From positions 3,952,693-4,016,692 of the forward strand of contig NZ_JH651384.1 in NCBI RefSeq assembly GCF_000260135.1: a stretch of 64,000 bases of DNA, given 5' to 3'. This document shows positions 26,896 through 35,086 of this stretch, one piece after another. Origin of the DNA: Thiothrix nivea DSM 5205 (lineage in GTDB: Bacteria > Pseudomonadota > Gammaproteobacteria > Thiotrichales > Thiotrichaceae). Position numbers and translations under genes: made by a program. Every line of letters begins with the position of its first letter. The stretch's first letter is position 1. Under the pieces are notes generated by a model that worked only from the letters and a program-made list of their open reading frames with translations, did no database searches and was not told where the DNA came from.

Positions 26896-27753
26896 ATGAA
26901 AACCGCGCTGGTGATTGGCTTGATTTCCATACTGTTGGTCGCAGTCGGGGTAGGGTGCACTAACCTCAAGGCCACCGATGTGCTGAATTTTGTGTTGCCA
27001 ACTGGCCAGTATGTTTTGAAACATGCCACATACGGCAGTCAGGAATGGCAGGCCATGGATATTTACCTGCCCAAAACCACGACGGATAAACCACCCATCG
27101 TCTTTGTCTACGGCGGTGCGTGGAAGGAAGGGGACAAGGCGGATTTCGCCTTTGTTGCCCATGCCCTGACCGGGTTGGGGTATCCGGTGATCATTCCCGA
27201 TTACCGCCGCTATCCGCAGGTGCGTTTCCCCGCTTTCGTTGACGATGTGGCGGATGCTATCCGCTATGCCGGGCAACATGTCGAGGAATTATTGGGCAAG
27301 CCTTTGCAGGGATACATCCTGATGGGGCATTCTGCCGGGGCGCATACCGCTGCGTTGTTGGCTACCGATAGGCATTATCTGCAAGCGCGTGGCGTTACGG
27401 CGCGGCTGGTGGCGCTGGTTGCCTTGGCTGGCCCTTATGATTTGACGCTGGATGACCCGGAAGTGATGCCGATTTTCCCCAATGCTGATCCGCAGGCGGC
27501 CAAGCCAGTGCGAAATGTTTACCCTGGAATGCCGCCCGTGTTGCTGCTGCATGGTGCTGACGACGAACGGGTGTCACCGAAGCATACCCAGCGGTTTGCG
27601 GAAGCCTTAAAACAAGCGGGCGTGCCGGTAGAGGTGCGGCTTTATCCGGGCGTAGATCATGTAGACGTTATTGGCAGTCTGGCTGCTCCCTTGCGGATGC
27701 TGGCTCCCAGTTTTGAGGATATTAAAGCGTTTCTGGATAAAAATACAGGCTGA
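26896..27753 (+). CDS. Alpha/beta-hydrolase esterase, probably membrane-associated
   Basis: A 285-residue esterase of the carboxylesterase/BD-FAE-like group. An N-terminal hydrophobic segment (residues 3-20) is followed by Cys21 in a weak lipobox (GVGC). The oxyanion region is FVYGGAW (70-76), the nucleophile is Ser146 in MGHSAGAH, and the Asp/His partners lie in LHGADDERVSP and GVDHVDV. It follows the anti-sigma gene by 10 bases and is probably part of the same stress operon. Substrate unknown. Confidence 0.82.
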   Translation: MKTALVIGLISILLVAVGVGCTNLKATDVLNFVLPTGQYVLKHATYGSQEWQAMDIYLPKTTTDKPPIVFVYGGAWKEGDKADFAFVAHALTGLGYPVIIPDYRRYPQVRFPAFVDDVADAIRYAGQHVEELLGKPLQGYILMGHSAGAHTAALLATDRHYLQARGVTARLVALVALAGPYDLTLDDPEVMPIFPNADPQAAKPVRNVYPGMPPVLLLHGADDERVSPKHTQRFAEALKQAGVPVEVRLYPGVDHVDVIGSLAAPLRMLAPSFEDIKAFLDKNTG

Positions 27754-27827
27754 GGATTTTTAAAGAATCCCCGTCAACAGACAGGGATAGAGAGTAGTGA
27801 GTATATTGAGTTGAGAAGTTGTTTTTA

Positions 27828-28319
27828 TTAATTGAATGCTGTGTTCGATAAAGAAGTACGTGGCTTGAACATATGGGAAATCTGGTAAGCAGGCGTACTT
27901 TTAATGCTCTCGAAATAGGATGGTGGTGAAATAGAATCTTCGATAAAATCACTCAAGTGAATATCTTGCAGGAAATCATGAAGTTTGGAACTGAGTTGTC
28001 TCCACATCAGTTCAGCTGGGGTGTTTTTGGCTGATTTTTCAGAATATGCCGGTTCAGCCTCTTCAGGGTCAACAGCGTCAATAATGTCTGTCACGCTAAT
28101 CAAGTTGGCTGGGCGTGCCAGACAATAACCACCCCCCGGCCCTCGAATGCCCCTGACCAAATCGGACTGTCTTAATTTAGAAAAAATTTGCTCAATGTAG
28201 GAGAGTGAAATGTTTTGGTTCAGGGCTATATCCTGTAATGTAAGAGGGTGGGCATTATCATGCTGTGCAATATCCAGCATTGCTGTAACAGCATATCGGC
28301 TTTTGGTTGACAGTTTCAT
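27828..28319 (-). CDS. Rrf2-family regulator without Fe-S cysteines
   Basis: A 163-residue Rrf2/IscR-type regulator. The HTH is MKLSTKSRYAVTAMLDIAQH and LSYIEQIFSKLRQSDLVRGI, then the wing RGPGGGYCLARP as in IscR. The region where IscR holds its three cluster cysteines (after VTDIIDAVDPEEAE) contains none; the only Cys is in the wing. The C-terminal tail is longer than usual and polar. It may work as a cluster-independent repressor or sense another ligand. An IS982-family element sits 58 bp upstream of its start and may have changed its promoter. Confidence 0.85.
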   Translation of the reverse strand: MKLSTKSRYAVTAMLDIAQHDNAHPLTLQDIALNQNISLSYIEQIFSKLRQSDLVRGIRGPGGGYCLARPANLISVTDIIDAVDPEEAEPAYSEKSAKNTPAELMWRQLSSKLHDFLQDIHLSDFIEDSISPPSYFESIKSTPAYQISHMFKPRTSLSNTAFN

Positions 28320-28377
28320 GTTCTATTCCCTCTCCTTGTACAAAACATTGTAAAAATGCATCTCGTATAAGTAACTA

Positions 28378-29365
28378 ACCTGAGTTTTGCATAAACCTTA
28401 TGCCGTGAGCATGACTTCTTCCATTGCCCATTTCAAGGACGGCTTTTTGGGTTGCCACGTATAGGCAATCAGGCCACAAATCAGATTGACCATGAAGTTG
28501 GCGATGCTGCGATGCCGGGTATGCTCAATCTGTGAGATATTTTTCAGTTGGTCGTTGACTGTCTCAATCAGCGCCCGCTTACGCAATAGCAGCTTGTCTT
28601 CCAGGGGCAGCAGTTGGTTCTTCATGTTTTTGCGTACCCGTGTGATCAGTTGCAAACCTTGTTCCATCAGGGTTTCAAACAACTTTTTGGAAATGTAGCC
28701 CTTGTCACCGAACAGTTTGCCCACCAGTCCGCGCGCCAGTTTGGGGACGGGCGCGCGGTCATCGGTATTGGCGGGTGTTATCTGGAAAGCCAACAACTCC
28801 CCCCGGTCGTTGATGACCAGATGCAGTTTGAAACCGTAAAACCAGCCCGTTGAGGTTTTGCCGCGTTTCGCCACCTTTTTGAACACTTTGTGGCTGTGGA
28901 TACGGCGGTTGTGGCATACCGCAATGGAAGTGGCGTCCACAAAACTGATCCCGGTTTGCTCGCCACGCCGCCCCATCAGGTAAACACACAACGGGATCAA
29001 GGCGGTCGGTGTCAGGTAAACAAACCGGGAGTAGCTGACCAGTTCCGGGAAGGCCGAATGCAGCTTGTCCCGCTGGTACAGGTAGTAATGCTTGAAACAG
29101 CGGTAGCTGGAGCGGTGGAAATACACCAGGATCGTCATGATTTCACTTAGCGCCAGCTGCTGTGTACGCTGGCGCTGGCGTTCACCGCTGGCCAGTTGGC
29201 GGCGGTTCCACTCCGGCACGAACTGCTGGCAAAAATCGTCTATGTCGCAGAATAATTCCAGTAAGCTGTCTTCCATGGCTTCCGTTCCTTTGGCTGTTTG
29301 GTGGTGTGGTTATCTCAAACATACCATGGGGACGGAAGCCTGCCCCGCTTAAGCAAAACTCAGGT
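28378..29365 (-). mobile_element. IS982-family insertion sequence, complete
   Basis: The 988-bp element is bounded by inverted repeats ACCTGAGTTTTGC (28378-28390) and GCAAAACTCAGGT (29353-29365). It is flanked by the 6-bp direct repeat TAACTA (28372-28377 and 29366-29371), taken as the target duplication. Ends, duplication and transposase are all intact, so the copy looks recent and may be active. Confidence 0.9.
28398..29276 (-). CDS. IS982-family transposase
   Basis: A 292-residue DDE transposase filling the insertion sequence. The N-terminal [17 protein letters not shown] and [20 protein letters not shown] are typical of IS982. The catalytic region includes [15 protein letters not shown], an [13 protein letters not shown] block and the terminal E-containing [20 protein letters not shown]. 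No frameshift or internal stop is present. Confidence 0.92.
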   Translation of the reverse strand: MEDSLLELFCDIDDFCQQFVPEWNRRQLASGERQRQRTQQLALSEIMTILVYFHRSSYRCFKHYYLYQRDKLHSAFPELVSYSRFVYLTPTALIPLCVYLMGRRGEQTGISFVDATSIAVCHNRRIHSHKVFKKVAKRGKTSTGWFYGFKLHLVINDRGELLAFQITPANTDDRAPVPKLARGLVGKLFGDKGYISKKLFETLMEQGLQLITRVRKNMKNQLLPLEDKLLLRKRALIETVNDQLKNISQIEHTRHRSIANFMVNLICGLIAYTWQPKKPSLKWAMEEVMLTA

Positions 29366-29487
29366 TAACTATAGTCTATGCGCCCATGTTGTACAACTAT
29401 TTTATAGTTTGTATGTAATAATGCTAACTATTTACTTTTGTTTATGTCTGTTTTGTTAATTGTTAACGGATGCGATGGTGTTTTTAT

Positions 29488-29515
29488 AAAAACCCAGAGG
29501 GCTGAACACCCTCTG
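29488..29515 (-). terminator. Intrinsic terminator of the 75-residue repeat protein gene
   Basis: On the minus strand, CAGAGGG pairs with CCCTCTG across a 7-base loop and is followed by GGTTTTTAT. It lies about 70 bp past the stop codon of the gene at 29584-29811. Confidence 0.7.
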
Positions 29516-29583
29516 AGGAAACCTCAAGCCCTTGGTGCGTAATCCATAATTTTTATGATTAATAGAATAACCGGTTTCTGGCA

Positions 29584-29811
29584 TTAAGTAGAAGCGGGCA
29601 GATAGGGTGATGCACATATACCGGTTTGTTGCCCCCGCTCGTTATAAAGGTACAAAAGCTGGCCTTTCTGCACATGTACAGCTTCAGGCGTAAAACCTTT
29701 CAGGCCATCTTCCTGATAACGCCCAGGGGCTGAGATTGAAGTAATCTGATGGCCGCTCTGATCATAAACGTAGATTAAAGTCCCTTTTTGCAGGGCATGT
29801 CCGATTGCCAT
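29584..29811 (-). CDS. Small protein with an internal duplication
   Basis: A 75-residue protein with no recognised family. It contains two copies of one motif about 40 residues apart: LQKGTLIYVYDQSGHQITS (7-25) and VQKGQLLYLYNERGQQTG (47-64), i.e. Q-K-G-x-L-x-Y-x-Y-(D/N)-x-x-G-x-Q. Each copy looks like a beta hairpin, so the protein may be a small two-repeat beta fold. There is no signal peptide or TM segment. It has its own terminator and a 175-bp upstream region, suggesting a single-gene transcript. The start is an ATG with GGAGG upstream. Confidence 0.7.
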   Translation of the reverse strand: MAIGHALQKGTLIYVYDQSGHQITSISAPGRYQEDGLKGFTPEAVHVQKGQLLYLYNERGQQTGICASPYLPAST

Positions 29812-29986
29812 GGGTAAACCTCCAACAGGCTTGCATACGCATTCAATAATTTTTACTTTACATGTACTTAAGTTTTACAGAGGTTATATGCTCACACCAC
29901 AAGATGCAAAAGACCTTTGTATCCCTGCTGATAGCTTGTTAACGTTCTTTAAAGAGTTAATGTTTCTTATTTAGGGCAAATTTTTA

Positions 29987-30463
29987 TTATAAAATATTCT
30001 TTCCGCTCTTTTTGTCCATTTGCTGTTCAAGCAATTGTTTTTTGCAAGCCAATAACTCGGTTTTCAGTACGACCAGCTCCGTTATGTCTTTCTGGATGCC
30101 GATATAATAAGTGACACCCTCCGTTTCATCAAAATAGGGTGTAACCATCAGTTCATTCCAGAACATGGAACCATCTTTGCGGTAATTGCGTAAAACAACC
30201 TGAATGGGTTCAGTGTTGAGAATGGCATTGTGGATTTTACTGCGTTCTGGCTGGTCGCGATCATCACCTTGCAGGAAGCGGCAATCTTTGAACAGGCATT
30301 CTTCTGCTGAATAACCAGTCATTTTTTCAAAAGCTTCATTAACGTATAACAGGATGGTGTCATCACCTTCCCGTTCAGCAATGCTGATGCCGTGATCGGC
30401 GTGGTCAATCAGGGTCTGCAATAAGTCCGGCCTGATTAATGAAGACGGTAACTTCCCATTCAT
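29987..30463 (-). CDS. Short LOV-domain blue-light photoreceptor
   Basis: A 158-residue protein that is almost entirely a LOV/PAS domain. The flavin-adduct cysteine lies in FKDCRFLQGDDRDQPER (Cys61 from the chosen start), followed by the flavin-contacting Asn residues of LRNYRKDGSMFWNEL and the Gln of YYIGIQKDITELV. A C-terminal helix (about 130-158) probably serves dimerisation; no effector domain is attached. It closely resembles short LOV proteins of Pseudomonas such as PpSB1-LOV. The ATG at 30463 has GAGGGA upstream; a TTG 60 bases earlier is unlikely. Output partner unknown. Confidence 0.88.
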   Translation of the reverse strand: MNGKLPSSLIRPDLLQTLIDHADHGISIAEREGDDTILLYVNEAFEKMTGYSAEECLFKDCRFLQGDDRDQPERSKIHNAILNTEPIQVVLRNYRKDGSMFWNELMVTPYFDETEGVTYYIGIQKDITELVVLKTELLACKKQLLEQQMDKKSGKNIL

Positions 30464-30587
30464 TTCTATTCCCTCTAACGCACTCGCGTAAGCATTATAG
30501 GAATAATAGCTAGAATAGTTCAAGAAATATGGATTGTTTTTGTAAAAATGGTCTGTTTTTTTAAAGTATTTTAAGAAAAGCAGTTAT

Positions 30588-31466
30588 TCAAGCGGGTAAA
30601 ATAACCCGTAGGCCGTCTTTTGCATAACGGTAGCGTAAAGGCGATTGCATCAAGGTTAATTCCCCATCGACCGCAACATGGATATGGCGTTTTTTCCGCC
30701 TGTAATACAGTTCCACCGTATCCGTCGTGTAATGTTCAACTTGCCCCTCGCGGCTAAGTGGGTCAATGCCGCGCAGCATGGCGTTGAATGCCAGTTTCAG
30801 CGTTTCCCACGGGTTATGGCTGCGGATGGCGATTAGGTGCAGGGCATTCTCGCCATCCGGGCGGTTTTTCCCAAGGGATGGGAAGCCGAGTTCCCGTTCC
30901 CCCACGCCAATGAACACCAGTGGTGTGCGTATCAGTTGGTCATCCAGCTGGATGCGGGCGCTGCTCAGGCGCAACAGGCGACGGATGCCCGCCAGCAGGC
31001 TGGCCAGGTGATAATTCATGCGTTGTTCCAGATGTTTGCGGGTACGTACAAACTGTACGTATGCACCGACCGAACTGGTATTGATGAACAATCTGTCGTT
31101 TACGTAGGCGACATTCACTGCTTGCGGTGCACCGCTTAGGGCCAGTTCAACCGCCTCCTTCGGGTCAACAGGAATGCCCATGCGACCGGCAAAGTGGTTC
31201 AGCGTTCCGCCTGGGATAACGCCCAGCGCGGTTGCCGTTCCGGCCAGTACGCCGCCCGCCAGCGCCAGCGTGCCGTCGCCGCCGGAAACCAGGATTCGTT
31301 CCTCGCCAGCTTCGACAAACTTGCGGATTTCATCAGCCATTTGCAGCGCGGATGTTGCGTGTATTTCCAGCCGGTCGTCCTGCTTTAGCAGGTTCATGAT
31401 GTTATCTGCGCTACCGGATTCCGGGTTGATGAAAACCGGTGTTTTTTTACAGTCAGAAATCGACAT
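30588..31466 (-). CDS. Diacylglycerol/lipid kinase-family protein
   Basis: A 292-residue protein of the DAGK/YegS-type lipid kinase family. The nucleotide-binding signature is VSGGDGTLALAGGVLAGT, with GVIPGGTLNHFAGRMGIP as the second conserved block, followed by the beta-sandwich domain (about 110-292). Predicted to phosphorylate a lipid such as diacylglycerol or sphingosine-like alcohol at the membrane. The ATG at 31466 overlaps the end of the metallophosphoesterase gene by 14 bases, so the pair is probably co-translated. Confidence 0.88.
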   Translation of the reverse strand: MSISDCKKTPVFINPESGSADNIMNLLKQDDRLEIHATSALQMADEIRKFVEAGEERILVSGGDGTLALAGGVLAGTATALGVIPGGTLNHFAGRMGIPVDPKEAVELALSGAPQAVNVAYVNDRLFINTSSVGAYVQFVRTRKHLEQRMNYHLASLLAGIRRLLRLSSARIQLDDQLIRTPLVFIGVGERELGFPSLGKNRPDGENALHLIAIRSHNPWETLKLAFNAMLRGIDPLSREGQVEHYTTDTVELYYRRKKRHIHVAVDGELTLMQSPLRYRYAKDGLRVILPA

Positions 31467-32256
31467 GGGGTTGCCAGCCTCCCTCGGTGCGCTGGAAAAA
31501 CTGTTTGGTAATCGGTTCAAAACCTTCGCCGCGCCATTCCATCTGTTCCAGCTCCAGCACTTTGCGGTCGCCGCGGATCACGTTGAAACTGTTCGGCTGC
31601 CCCGGAATCAGCCGGTTGGAAATGGTGGTGCCCGCGTGGGATACCAGCATTCCTTCCAGCGGCTGCACGTAGGCAAGATGCACATGCCCGCCCAGAATCA
31701 GATCCACACCCGCTGCGCGGAAGCCTTGGAGAGCCTCTTCCCGCCTGCCGATCAGGTGGCGGCTCAGGCTGGAATCCGGCAGCCAGAAAGGGTGGTGCGC
31801 CACCGCCAGCCGCAGGCAGTCTTCCGGGGCTTGCTGCAACATGTTCTGCACGTACTGGATTTGCCTGCGGTTGATGCGCCCGCGCGACCAGTCCAGATAC
31901 CAGCCCATGCGGCGCGCCGTATTGACGCCGACGGCAATGAAGGCATCGGTCTGCATCATTGGCTCCAGATCAGCGGCAACATACTGTTTCCACTTGCGCC
32001 AGGGGTAGGCGAAGCGTTCCAGCACGTTCCAGGCAGCAAGATCATGATTACCGGGGATGATAAAGCGAGGCTGCTGCAAGCGCCGCAGGAAATCCTGCCC
32101 GGCTTCATACTCGACGGTTTTGGCGCGCTGGGTCAGATCGCCGCTGATGATAATCAGCTCGGGCTGGATGGCGTCAAGGCTGGCAAGCAGCCCCTCGGTG
32201 ACAGGTTGCAAATCCCGCCCGAAATGCAGATCGGAAATATGGGCTATCGTGGTCAT
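31453..32256 (-). CDS. Calcineurin-like metallophosphoesterase
   Basis: A 267-residue dinuclear-metal phosphoesterase. Motifs in order: HISDLHFGRDL (D-x-H), ISGDLTQRAK (G-D), IPGNHDLAAW (G-N-H-D), LAVAHHPFW and GGHVHLAYV (G-H-x-H). The arrangement resembles 3',5'-cyclic nucleotide phosphodiesterase and lipid-phosphate phosphatases of class III. It overlaps a lipid kinase gene, hinting at action on a related lipid phosphate, which is inference. Confidence 0.88.
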   Translation of the reverse strand: MTTIAHISDLHFGRDLQPVTEGLLASLDAIQPELIIISGDLTQRAKTVEYEAGQDFLRRLQQPRFIIPGNHDLAAWNVLERFAYPWRKWKQYVAADLEPMMQTDAFIAVGVNTARRMGWYLDWSRGRINRRQIQYVQNMLQQAPEDCLRLAVAHHPFWLPDSSLSRHLIGRREEALQGFRAAGVDLILGGHVHLAYVQPLEGMLVSHAGTTISNRLIPGQPNSFNVIRGDRKVLELEQMEWRGEGFEPITKQFFQRTEGGWQPHVDF

Positions 32257-32276
32257 GGTTCCCGCCTTATCAAGCT

Positions 32277-32510
32277 TCAGGCATGAAGCCTGACATTCAA
32301 CTCATCAATGACTTCCGCCCAGTTGGAGTCATACATCAAACCCTCACGCAGAAAATTGGCCTGGGCTGGCGTCCAGAATTCCGCCTCGGCCAGCAACACA
32401 TCCTTGTCCAGTGGATGCTGTTCAATGAAAGCATCAATGGCGTCATCCTCGCCGGACATGCCCAGTTGTTCAAACAGGGTCGACAAGTTGTAAATCTGTT
32501 CAGTCATCAT
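32277..32510 (-). CDS. DUF2789-family small acidic protein
   Basis: A 77-residue acidic protein matching DUF2789: LSTLFEQLGMSGEDDAIDAF near the N-terminus and EAEFWTPAQANFLREGL followed by D-x-x-WAEVIDELN at the end. It is a soluble helical protein of unknown function. It lies 20 bases upstream of the phosphoesterase gene and just downstream of the protease gene on the same strand. Confidence 0.85.
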   Translation of the reverse strand: MMTEQIYNLSTLFEQLGMSGEDDAIDAFIEQHPLDKDVLLAEAEFWTPAQANFLREGLMYDSNWAEVIDELNVRLHA

Positions 32511-32520
32511 GTTGTAATCC

Positions 32521-33270
32521 TCATGGAAGTGGTTGATGGTTTGTCAGGGTCATGATCACGTCGGAATACCACGCGGTGAACAGGTTCAGGCGCTCGTCTT
32601 CCCCTTCTTCCTGATTGACGGAATCCAGCCGCGAGGAATGGATGCCCAGCAACATCCACGGAAAATGGTCGCGCCCCGACACGCGCCGGTTGACCCGCAA
32701 CACCACTGGCGACCCACTGCTGCCCCGATGTAACAGGGAATCGGTGAGGAAGTACCCATACCCCTGAAAGCGCAGGCTGAATGCCGAGGCAATGATCGCG
32801 TGGCGCATGACCGGCAGGTTGTGCAGGCTATCCTGGAAATTGAGCGGAAAACCCACAACCCGGATGGATTCGCCGACCTCAATATTTTCCAGATCGCCCG
32901 GCAGGTCAGTCGGCTTGAAAGCGGCAAACATGGCGTCGGCAGGAAACGCACGGCTGTCGATGGGAATTGCCACCACATCAACGGTTCCCGCATTATCCTT
33001 GGCCTCACGCCACAGCATCTGCCCCGCGTTGTCATACAGGGGAATGGAATAGGCGCTGGTTTCCGCCACATTGTCGGGATTGGTATGCAGGGTAATTTCC
33101 AGCCGGTCCGGCTCATGGCCGCTATCCTCGTCCCGCACCACATGCCGGTTGGTGATCAGGAACAGGTTCTGGTTACGCTGGAAATAAAAGCCTGATGCGC
33201 ACGTCAACGCTTTGTCCTGCTGCCAGGTGCAAATGTTTGCGACGGTCAAAAGAATCGATTCAACGCTCAT
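32521..33270 (-). CDS. Trypsin-like serine protease (no signal peptide)
   Basis: A 249-residue chymotrypsin-fold protease. The triad is visible: His in FLITNRHVVRDE, Asp in TVDVVAIPID and Ser in LLHRGSSGSPVVL. No signal peptide or PDZ domain is present, unlike DegP/DegS, so it may act in the cytoplasm. The ATG at 33270 gives the natural N-terminus MSVESILLTVANICTW; an upstream start would extend into the GH13 gene. Substrate unknown. Confidence 0.82.
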   Translation of the reverse strand: MSVESILLTVANICTWQQDKALTCASGFYFQRNQNLFLITNRHVVRDEDSGHEPDRLEITLHTNPDNVAETSAYSIPLYDNAGQMLWREAKDNAGTVDVVAIPIDSRAFPADAMFAAFKPTDLPGDLENIEVGESIRVVGFPLNFQDSLHNLPVMRHAIIASAFSLRFQGYGYFLTDSLLHRGSSGSPVVLRVNRRVSGRDHFPWMLLGIHSSRLDSVNQEEGEDERLNLFTAWYSDVIMTLTNHQPLP

Positions 33271-33286
33271 AAGGCACCTTTTACTA

Positions 33287-35080
33287 TTAACGGGATAGAA
33301 TGAGTAACGCATAGGCTGGCAGGTTCACGCTGGCCATGGCGGGCAGGCCATCCATGCCTTGCTCTTCCGCCATCACCTGCGCGATTCCCAGATCGTCGAA
33401 ATCACCGTCATACAGCTGGCTGTTGCTGTTGAAACGAGTTGTCCATTCCCCGACGACAGGGAAGCCAACGGCATAGCCTTCCAGATTCCGGCTGCCGAAG
33501 TTGGCGATCACGACCACGCTGCTGTCGGCCTGACCTTCCTGCCAACGCTGGAAAGCCAGCACCTTGTTTTCATGGTCGACATGGAACACCTGCACATCCT
33601 GCCCGCACAGTCCGGCGCTATTGCCGTCGCGGTTCAGGCGCAGCCGGATCAGATCACGGTAAGCCTGCAACACACCGCCGTTGCGCACTTCCTTGTCACG
33701 ATCCAGTTCGCGCGTGTCTTCGAACCAGCGGTCTTCCAGAAATTCCTGCCCCTGAAAAATCATCGGTATGCCGGGTGAGGTGAAAATGATGCCCGCGCCC
33801 AGCAGCGACTTGCGCTTGGCGACCCACGAATCCGCCGCGCCGGGGGAAGCGTCTTCCGGTACCCTCGCCTGCCCGTTGGCGACTTCATCGTGCGACTCGG
33901 TGTATAGAACCCGCTGGAAAGCGTCGGTGTTGAAACGCCTGCCGATGGCTTCCGCCAGCCTGCCCATGTCGCGCGCCATGTCATCCGGCTGCAACAGGGC
34001 GTCGCGCAGGGTGTGGACGAAAAAGGCGTCCCATTGCGCGTTATAGCCACCGCCGTTGTCGTGGACGGATTTGGTCAGCCACTCGCTGTCCTGCATGTCT
34101 TCGGCAATGGTGATGAAACGCGGGTTGAATTCGTGCACGGCGCTGTTGACCGCCTGCATCAGGCTCCAGCCATCGGACAGTTCGTTGCCGGGGTCGCCAT
34201 CCACGCCGTTGACGGTGCGGATGAACACCGACATGTCAAATCGCAGCCCGTCGACGCGGAAATCGCGCGCCCACATCAGTGCATTGTCGATGATGAACTG
34301 GCGCACTTCCGGGCGGCCATAATCCGGTCGGGTATCGCCCCACGGCGTGGTGGAACGCCAGTCGTTGTAGAAATAAATGCCACCCTTGCCGTTTTCCTGC
34401 CAGCCGTCGAACTGCCACAGGTCAAGGTCGCTAGGGCCGAAATGGTTGTATACCACGTCGAGGATTACGGCGATGCCACGTTCATGGGCGGCTTCAACGA
34501 AATCGTAGAAATCCTGCGCAGTGCCGTAATCGCTTTCCACCGCGAACAGGCAGGCCGGGTTGTAACCCCAGGAAACGCCGCCGGGGAATTCGTGAATAGG
34601 CATAACCTCAATCGCATTGATGCCCAGTTCCTTCAGCTCATCCAGATACGGCAAGGTGCTTTTGAAGGTGGCGGGGCCATCACCTTCGGCATGACCACTG
34701 CCGAAGGTGCCGATGTGCAGTTCGTAAATCACCAGTTCATTGAGGTTGGGAGCCTGAAACTCACAGTTGCCACCTTCCGGCGCTTGTGGCGGGCGCTCAA
34801 TGACCGCATTGCCGGAAGAGTGCAGCACTTTGCGGGCGTAAGGGTCTTGCCGTCGCAAATCCTGCCCCTGGTTGAGGATACGGTACTGGTATTCATCGCC
34901 CTCCTTGGCCTCAGGAATAACCACTGACCAGCTACCGGCATTATTGCGTTCCAACGGGTGGCTTTCCTCATTCCAGTCGTTGAAATCACCCAGCAAATAA
35001 ACGGCCTTAGCATTGGGAGCCCACACCGAAAACCGGTAGCCCCCTTCATGATCCAGATCGACACCAAATGCGGTTTGCAT
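33287..35080 (-). CDS. GH13 alpha-glucan enzyme with CBM48, branching-enzyme type
   Basis: A 597-residue glycoside hydrolase family 13 protein. The N-terminal CBM48/E-set domain (about 1-95) contains RFSVWAPNAKAVYLLGDFND. The catalytic barrel shows VILDVVYNHFGPSDLD, the nucleophile Asp in VDGLRFDMSVF, the acid/base Glu in FITIAEDMQDS and the transition-state Asp in YTESHDEVANG. The layout resembles glycogen branching enzymes and maltooligosyl-trehalose trehalohydrolases; branching enzyme is the more general guess. No other glycogen gene is adjacent. Confidence 0.8.
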   Translation of the reverse strand: MQTAFGVDLDHEGGYRFSVWAPNAKAVYLLGDFNDWNEESHPLERNNAGSWSVVIPEAKEGDEYQYRILNQGQDLRRQDPYARKVLHSSGNAVIERPPQAPEGGNCEFQAPNLNELVIYELHIGTFGSGHAEGDGPATFKSTLPYLDELKELGINAIEVMPIHEFPGGVSWGYNPACLFAVESDYGTAQDFYDFVEAAHERGIAVILDVVYNHFGPSDLDLWQFDGWQENGKGGIYFYNDWRSTTPWGDTRPDYGRPEVRQFIIDNALMWARDFRVDGLRFDMSVFIRTVNGVDGDPGNELSDGWSLMQAVNSAVHEFNPRFITIAEDMQDSEWLTKSVHDNGGGYNAQWDAFFVHTLRDALLQPDDMARDMGRLAEAIGRRFNTDAFQRVLYTESHDEVANGQARVPEDASPGAADSWVAKRKSLLGAGIIFTSPGIPMIFQGQEFLEDRWFEDTRELDRDKEVRNGGVLQAYRDLIRLRLNRDGNSAGLCGQDVQVFHVDHENKVLAFQRWQEGQADSSVVVIANFGSRNLEGYAVGFPVVGEWTTRFNSNSQLYDGDFDDLGIAQVMAEEQGMDGLPAMASVNLPAYALLILSR

Positions 35081-35086
35081 GACACA

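Noticed and set aside
27765-27800. Hairpin-like ATCCCCGTC/GACAGGGAT between the esterase and Rrf2 genes
   Set aside because: The stem has a mismatch and no T run on either side, so it is not convincing as a terminator.
31174-32286. Long plus-strand ORF of 370 codons
   Set aside because: It mirrors the lipid kinase and metallophosphoesterase genes, whose motifs are complete on the minus strand.
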